Of a stretch of DNA of 64,000 nt, positions 59,807 through 64,000 are shown one piece after another. The first letter of the stretch is position 1. Each line of letters starts with the position of its first letter. The DNA is taken from assembly GCA_039809865.1 (NCBI GenBank), contig JBDHVW010000011.1, positions 70,487-134,486 of the forward strand, written 5' to 3'. The DNA comes from QWHO01 sp039809865 (lineage in GTDB: Bacteria > Vulcanimicrobiota > Xenobia > Xenobiales > QWHO01). The notes under the pieces are model-generated. The model had not been told where the DNA came from, searched no databases, and saw only the letters and a list, made by a program, of their open reading frames with translations. A program made the translations under genes and the position numbers.

Positions 59807-61590
59807 CGCTCCTGCGAGAAGACCAGCGCGGTGTAGGCCGGCAGGCTCAGCTCTACGCTGTGCGGTAGGCCGTCCCACTCCATCTCTTCCGAGTCGATGT
59901 CCTCCATCGCCAGCGAGGAGAAGTCGTCACCGTAGGCGTTCCAATCGCTGTTGAAGCGCAGCTTCCAGTGTCCTCCGCCCGGGAATCCCACGCGGAAACC
60001 GGTGCGCAGCTGGTGGCCGAAATTGATGGCCACCACCACGTCGTCGCCCGCGCCGCCCTCCTTCCAGCGATGGTAGACAAGCACCTTGGCCTGCTCATCC
60101 ACGCGAATGAGGCGCATCCCCGCGCCCTGCAGGCCGGCGGTCTGGTTCTGGTAGTTCCGCCGCAAGCGAATGAGGTCGCGGTAGAGGCGGAGCACGCCCC
60201 GATAGTCCTCCCGCTGGTCCCAGTCGAGGGCCTCGGTATCCTGGAACCAGCCCTGAGCCAGGAATTCCTGACCCTGGAAGATCATGGGCGTCCCCGGGGC
60301 GGTCATCACGAGAGCGGCGCCCAGAACCGAGCGTTTCCGGGCGTGCCAGGCGTCAGGGTTGTCGGGGGTGATCTCCGACGGCACGCGCTGCTTGCCGTTG
60401 GCCACCTCGTCGTGGGACTCGGTGTAGATCACGCCCTGGAACGGATCCCCGTTGAAGGTCGCGGCCAGCGCTTCGGCCACGGCCGAGATCGAGCGGTGCT
60501 CGTCGGCCGCCGTGATCAGCGCCTCCCGCACCGGGTGCACGAAACGGGCGTCCCACTGAGCGTGGAATCCGCAGCCGCCCTCACCTACCGACTTGGTCAG
60601 GAACTCGTTGTTCTGGAGGTCCTCGGCGATCAGGATCTTGTCGGGATAGCGCTCGCGCACCTCGCCGTTCAGACCCTGGACCATGGCCCAACCCTCGGGC
60701 AGGTCAGAGCCCGGGTCGCCGTCCTCGCGCACGCGGCGAATGTAGAGGGTGGCGTCGAAACGCAGCCCGTCGACATGATACTCCTCCAGCCACATCACGG
60801 CGTTGTCGCGCAGGAACTGACGCACCTCGGGACGCCCGTAATCGGGACGCGTGGCGCCCCACGGAGTCTCCGCGCGCCAGTCGTTGTAGAAGTAGATGCC
60901 CCCGCCGTCTTCCTCGTGCCACCCGTCGAAACGCCACAGGTCGAGGTCGGAGGGGCCAAAATGGTTGTAGACCACGTCCATGATCACCGCCAGGCCCCGG
61001 CGATGCGCTTGCTTCACGAACTCCTTCAAACCGCGCGGGCCTCCGTAAGAGCTCTCTACCGCGAAAATGTGGGCCGGATTATAACCCCAGGAGATCTCTC
61101 CCGCAAACTCGGCCGCGGGCATCATCTCGATGGCGTTCACACCCAGGCGCACCAGGTGATCGAGCCGCTTGATGGCGCTCTGGAAAGTGCCCTCGTTGAA
61201 CGTTCCCACGTGCAGCTCGTAGATGACGAGTTCGTTGTGCGGGGCGAGGTGAAAATCGTCCTCACCCCAGTCGAAGTCGGACGAATCGTGCACGACCGAA
61301 TTGCCCGCCGAATGCGTCATTTCGCGCGCGTAGGGGTCATTCCGGGTCAACTCCTCGTCGTTCTGCGTCAGGATCCTGAACTTGTACTCATCGCCCGCTT
61401 TGGCGCCGGGGACATCGGCATACCAGTAGCCGCCGCCCTCGTGCGCAAGCGGATGACGATCGGGCTTCCAATCGCAAAAGCTTCCCAGAACGGAAACTTC
61501 CTTGGCGTTCGGCGCCCAGACCCGAAAGGCCACTCCCCCCTCGTGCAACACGGCACCCATCCCCTGGTGAATCACCTCGGTCTTACTCAT
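59803..61590 (-). CDS. glgB: GH13 glycogen-branching-type enzyme
   Basis: The 595-residue protein has a CBM48 module (about 17-105, VAFRVWAPNAKEVSVLGSFCDW) and a GH13 core. YELHVGTFNEGTFQ, DVVYNHFGPSDLD, nucleophile Asp279 (GLRFDAT), Glu323 (IAEDLQ) and Asp394 (ESHDEVANG) are in order. The short N-terminus, missing the first domain of E. coli GlgB, matches compact bacterial branching or trehalohydrolase-like enzymes. Branching activity is the best guess and maltooligosyl-trehalose hydrolase the alternative. The ATG at 61590 gives MSKTEVIHQG. GAGGAG is 13 bases upstream, farther than usual. Confidence 0.82.
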   Translation of the reverse strand: MSKTEVIHQGMGAVLHEGGVAFRVWAPNAKEVSVLGSFCDWKPDRHPLAHEGGGYWYADVPGAKAGDEYKFRILTQNDEELTRNDPYAREMTHSAGNSVVHDSSDFDWGEDDFHLAPHNELVIYELHVGTFNEGTFQSAIKRLDHLVRLGVNAIEMMPAAEFAGEISWGYNPAHIFAVESSYGGPRGLKEFVKQAHRRGLAVIMDVVYNHFGPSDLDLWRFDGWHEEDGGGIYFYNDWRAETPWGATRPDYGRPEVRQFLRDNAVMWLEEYHVDGLRFDATLYIRRVREDGDPGSDLPEGWAMVQGLNGEVRERYPDKILIAEDLQNNEFLTKSVGEGGCGFHAQWDARFVHPVREALITAADEHRSISAVAEALAATFNGDPFQGVIYTESHDEVANGKQRVPSEITPDNPDAWHARKRSVLGAALVMTAPGTPMIFQGQEFLAQGWFQDTEALDWDQREDYRGVLRLYRDLIRLRRNYQNQTAGLQGAGMRLIRVDEQAKVLVYHRWKEGGAGDDVVVAINFGHQLRTGFRVGFPGGGHWKLRFNSDWNAYGDDFSSLAMEDIDSEEMEWDGLPHSVELSLPAYTALVFSQER

Positions 61591-61753
61591 GAACGGTAAC
61601 AATCTCCTCAATACTCGCTGGAATGGTTCTATGTTAGGTCGAACATCGGGCGGCTCCCAGAGACCAAAGTCGGTACTTGCAGGTACGGGTGTCCTGGTCT
61701 TAGAGTTACCGTGTTCCCTGACCGCTTCTGTCTACAGACCTTAGGATGGGATT

Positions 61754-62131
61754 GTGAAAGACATAGAGGAGGATGGTCCGGGCATGCGCCAGGCACTCTG
61801 GTGGAAGAAAGACTATGACAAAGAGTGGTCGGCGATGCGGGAAGGTGTCCGACGCGATTGGGAGGAGGTCAAGCGCAACGGGGTCGCCCTGCAGACCTGG
61901 GAGGAGATCCCTGCCAACGCTGACTTCGAGGACAATGAGGAGGCGGTTCGCTTCGGATTCGGAGCCCGGCGCCAGTATTATGGCCAGGATTGGGACCCCG
62001 CCCTGGAAGAGGAGCTGCGTCACGCCTGGGGGCGAGATTTCGACTACTTCCGCCGCGCGATTCGTCGCGGCTGGGTAGCCGCCGGCCTGCGTGGCCTGCC
62101 CGTCGGCGACATCGAGACAACTTCAGGCTGA
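61754..62131 (+). CDS. Small soluble protein of unknown function
   Basis: The 125-residue protein starts at GTG 61754 and is rich in acidic and aromatic residues: KKDYDKEWSAMREGVRRDWEE, EEAVRFGFGARRQYYG and LRHAWGRDFDYFRRAIRRGW. There are no membrane segments. Its ending -GVAA-like basic helix resembles small stress-associated proteins without a firm family. It overlaps the histidine-kinase stop by 9 bases, on the opposite strand. Confidence 0.55.
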   Translation: MKDIEEDGPGMRQALWWKKDYDKEWSAMREGVRRDWEEVKRNGVALQTWEEIPANADFEDNEEAVRFGFGARRQYYGQDWDPALEEELRHAWGRDFDYFRRAIRRGWVAAGLRGLPVGDIETTSG

Positions 62132-64000
62132 AACTTCGAGAATAAAGCTGGCGCCCCCCAGCTGAGAGCGCTCCATCCGCACCGAGCCCCCGTGCCTCTG
62201 GGCCACGCGATTGGTGATGGACAATCCCAGGCCGGTGCCTTTGCCGACAGGTTTGGTCGTAAAAAACGGCTCGAAAATGCGCGCCGCGGCGCCCGGCTCC
62301 ACTCCGGGACCGCTGTCGGCGACCTGCAAGAACACCCGCGGACCGTCATGCCAGGTCTGCACCTCGAGCACTTTGGTGGCGGCCGTCTCCAGGGCATCCT
62401 TGGCGTTGAGCACCAGGTTACTGACCGCCTGACGCAGCTCCTGAGGATTGCCCGCGACCTCGGGCAACTCCGCCTCGAGGCCCAGGCGAACCTGGATCCC
62501 GCTTCGCGCCATCAGCGGACCGAGCATCTCCAGCACGTCCTGCACCAGCACGTTGAGCTGGCAGGGCTCGCGATCGGCGGTCCGGGCCTCGCGCGTGTAA
62601 AGCAACAGGCTCTCCACGATCTGACGCGAGCGCTCCAGCGCCCGGCTGGCCTTGTCCAGGCTCGAGCGCGCCAGCTTGGGCGTGGTGTCGAGCGATTCGG
62701 AAGCCAGGTCGATGGCCAGTTGGACCGCCCCCAGCGGGTTGTTCAGCTCGTGCGCCAATCCCGCTGCCAGTCCGCCCACGGCCGCCAGCTTGGAGCTTTG
62801 GGTCACCTCTTGCTGCAGCTTGTGGGTCGTCACGGCGGCCGCGGCCTGGTAGGCCAGCAGCGAGAACAGGTCGAGCTGCCGCCGGCTCATGGGCAGCGCC
62901 GTGGAGCCGGCCACGAGAACTCCGATAGGGTTGGACTCGAAAGCCAGCGGGACGGCCACCCAGCTGCGCAGGCCCTGTAAGGGTGGAGGCATCCGGGTCG
63001 AGCCTGGATGTGTCGAGAGCAAGGGTTTGCCCGATTCCATCACGGCGTGACAGACGGCCGGATCGCCCAGCTCGCCCTCCACCACCACCGGACCGGCTTC
63101 GGTCACGGCCAGCCAGCGGTCGGCCCCGAGCAAGGCGGGAACCGAATCCATCGCGGTCTGCAGCACGGCCTGCACGTCGAGGGCCATGGCCATTTTCCGC
63201 GTGCCCCCCAGCAGCGCCTCGAGCTGCGACACCGATTGTTGCAGGCGGCGATGATCGCGCGAAAGCCGGTCCAGCTCGTTCTCGAACGTCTCGTTGCGCC
63301 GCGCCGCGGCCAGCGCCAGCGACGAGGTCTCGGCCACCAGCGCCAGGTGGCTCTGCTCGTCGCTGCTGAACTCCTGCTCGCGTCCGGCGTAGAGAACGCC
63401 AAATCCGGCGATGGGGAAGGCGATCTGGATCGGCTCGGGATGACCTTCCACCCGCATCATGGCGGGGCGCTGGCGCTCCCACGCCTTGAGCACGGAGGGC
63501 TCCACCACTCCGGTCAGAGCCGAGCCACTCAAACGCTCGCCGTCGGGACTGCGATAGGCGGCCGCCATCAGATGCTGGTCCTGATTCAGCCAGACCACCA
63601 CGCTGCGAGCGCGCACCAGCTGGGCCGAGGCCTCCAGGACCTGCTCCAGAGCTCCGCTGACGTCGCGGGTGGAGGCGATGGCTTTGGTCATCTCGGCCAT
63701 CAGCGTCTGCTCGGCGCTCAGGGCCCGCAGGCCGGAACGGGCCCGGGTCAGCTCCTCGCGCGAGGCATCCAGCTCTCGCTTGCGGGCGCTCAGCTCCATG
63801 TGCAGCGAGTCTTGCTCGGCCGGCTCGGCCTGGTGAGCCACGTGGACCAGGGCCAGGTGCAGCGAATAGAGCAGGGGCAGCAACGCCAGCGCGGCCGGGC
63901 CCGCCAGAGCCCGGGCGGCCAGGGCCACGCCGATGGCCCCCACGCGCACGACCAGAAATCGGCCCCAGGCCGCGTCCTCGCGGTGCGCCGGGTCGAGCCG
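62123..64000 (-). CDS. GAF-domain sensor histidine kinase, 5' end cut by window
   Basis: The frame is open to the right edge, and the sequence beyond the GTG at 63949 (AAWGRFLVVRVGAIG) still looks coding, so the start lies outside. A membrane segment region precedes two GAF-like domains (about 80-200 and 240-370 of the visible part). The kinase part shows GLAAGLAHELNNPLGAVQL with the phospho-acceptor histidine, LVLNAKDALE, VADSGPGVEP, FEPFFTTKP and GKGTGLGLSIT. This is a HisKA plus HATPase kinase of the NtrB-like type that lacks a receiver in the visible part. The partner regulator is not in the window. Confidence 0.88.
   Translation of the reverse strand, partial: RLDPAHREDAAWGRFLVVRVGAIGVALAARALAGPAALALLPLLYSLHLALVHVAHQAEPAEQDSLHMELSARKRELDASREELTRARSGLRALSAEQTLMAEMTKAIASTRDVSGALEQVLEASAQLVRARSVVVWLNQDQHLMAAAYRSPDGERLSGSALTGVVEPSVLKAWERQRPAMMRVEGHPEPIQIAFPIAGFGVLYAGREQEFSSDEQSHLALVAETSSLALAAARRNETFENELDRLSRDHRRLQQSVSQLEALLGGTRKMAMALDVQAVLQTAMDSVPALLGADRWLAVTEAGPVVVEGELGDPAVCHAVMESGKPLLSTHPGSTRMPPPLQGLRSWVAVPLAFESNPIGVLVAGSTALPMSRRQLDLFSLLAYQAAAAVTTHKLQQEVTQSSKLAAVGGLAAGLAHELNNPLGAVQLAIDLASESLDTTPKLARSSLDKASRALERSRQIVESLLLYTREARTADREPCQLNVLVQDVLEMLGPLMARSGIQVRLGLEAELPEVAGNPQELRQAVSNLVLNAKDALETAATKVLEVQTWHDGPRVFLQVADSGPGVEPGAAARIFEPFFTTKPVGKGTGLGLSITNRVAQRHGGSVRMERSQLGGASFILEVSA

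Noticed and set aside
61591..61753. A promoter or riboswitch before the branching enzyme or the 125-residue gene
   Set aside because: No clear -10/-35 pair or structured RNA was seen. A GTAACA at 61597 stands alone.

Overview
The window is about 64 kb of high-GC bacterial DNA, packed with genes on both strands. Intergenic gaps are short, many genes overlap by 4 to 37 bases (often ATGA or GTGA), and GTG or TTG starts are common. Lipobox and signal-peptide proteins, an ECF sigma/anti-sigma pair, tandem PilZ domains and hybrid histidine kinases point to a free-living bacterium with a complex envelope. I saw no rRNA, tRNA, CRISPR array, transposase or integrase. The phylum cannot be fixed from the sequence. 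The mixture (mycobacteria-like sseA-sufE, an archaeal-style nurA-herA-mre11-rad50 operon, many unrecognised proteins) suggests an under-sampled lineage.

Layout. 1-8.3 kb: a cut-off unknown gene, sulfur transfer (sseA, sufE), a YjbQ protein, tandem PilZ, a CoA-binding protein, a double-receiver hybrid kinase with a leaderless-looking promoter, a macro-domain protein, a clostripain-type peptidase and membrane-anchored MsrB. 8.3-16.8 kb: a 1712-residue SF1 helicase with an apparently degenerate nuclease domain and a long disordered tail, a metallo-beta-lactamase/cyclic-nucleotide-binding fusion, and NadR. 16.9-23.7 kb: bestrophin, beta-carbonic anhydrase, and several membrane, lipoprotein and unknown genes. 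23.8-28.3 kb: base and nucleoside salvage (8-oxoguanine-type deaminase, cytidine deaminase) joined to methionine salvage (mtnB, mtnD), then an SDR. mtnC lies at 34.7 kb. 28.3-39.6 kb: a TPR-like membrane protein, a 1401-residue unknown protein, a second YjbQ protein, a large GH13 enzyme, a methyltransferase and a YceI lipoprotein.

39.7-47.7 kb holds two candidate systems. One is a MoxR ATPase, an unknown protein, a 43-residue protein and a zinc-peptidase/VWA protein. The other is an ECF sigma factor divergent from an anti-sigma factor whose outer domain looks pseudopilin-like; that gene is translationally coupled to a membrane-anchored HEDEH protein.

47.8-55.3 kb is a nurA-herA-sbcD-sbcC operon for DNA-end processing, punctuated by arrays of heptanucleotide repeats. 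One array runs into the 3' end of an mscS-type channel gene. 55.3-64 kb: the MscS channel, a YggT-like membrane protein, small exported proteins, a cyclase, a glycogen-branching-type GH13 enzyme and a GAF histidine kinase cut by the window end.

Functions are assigned from motifs read by eye. No database search was possible, so genes called unknown may belong to families I did not recognise.
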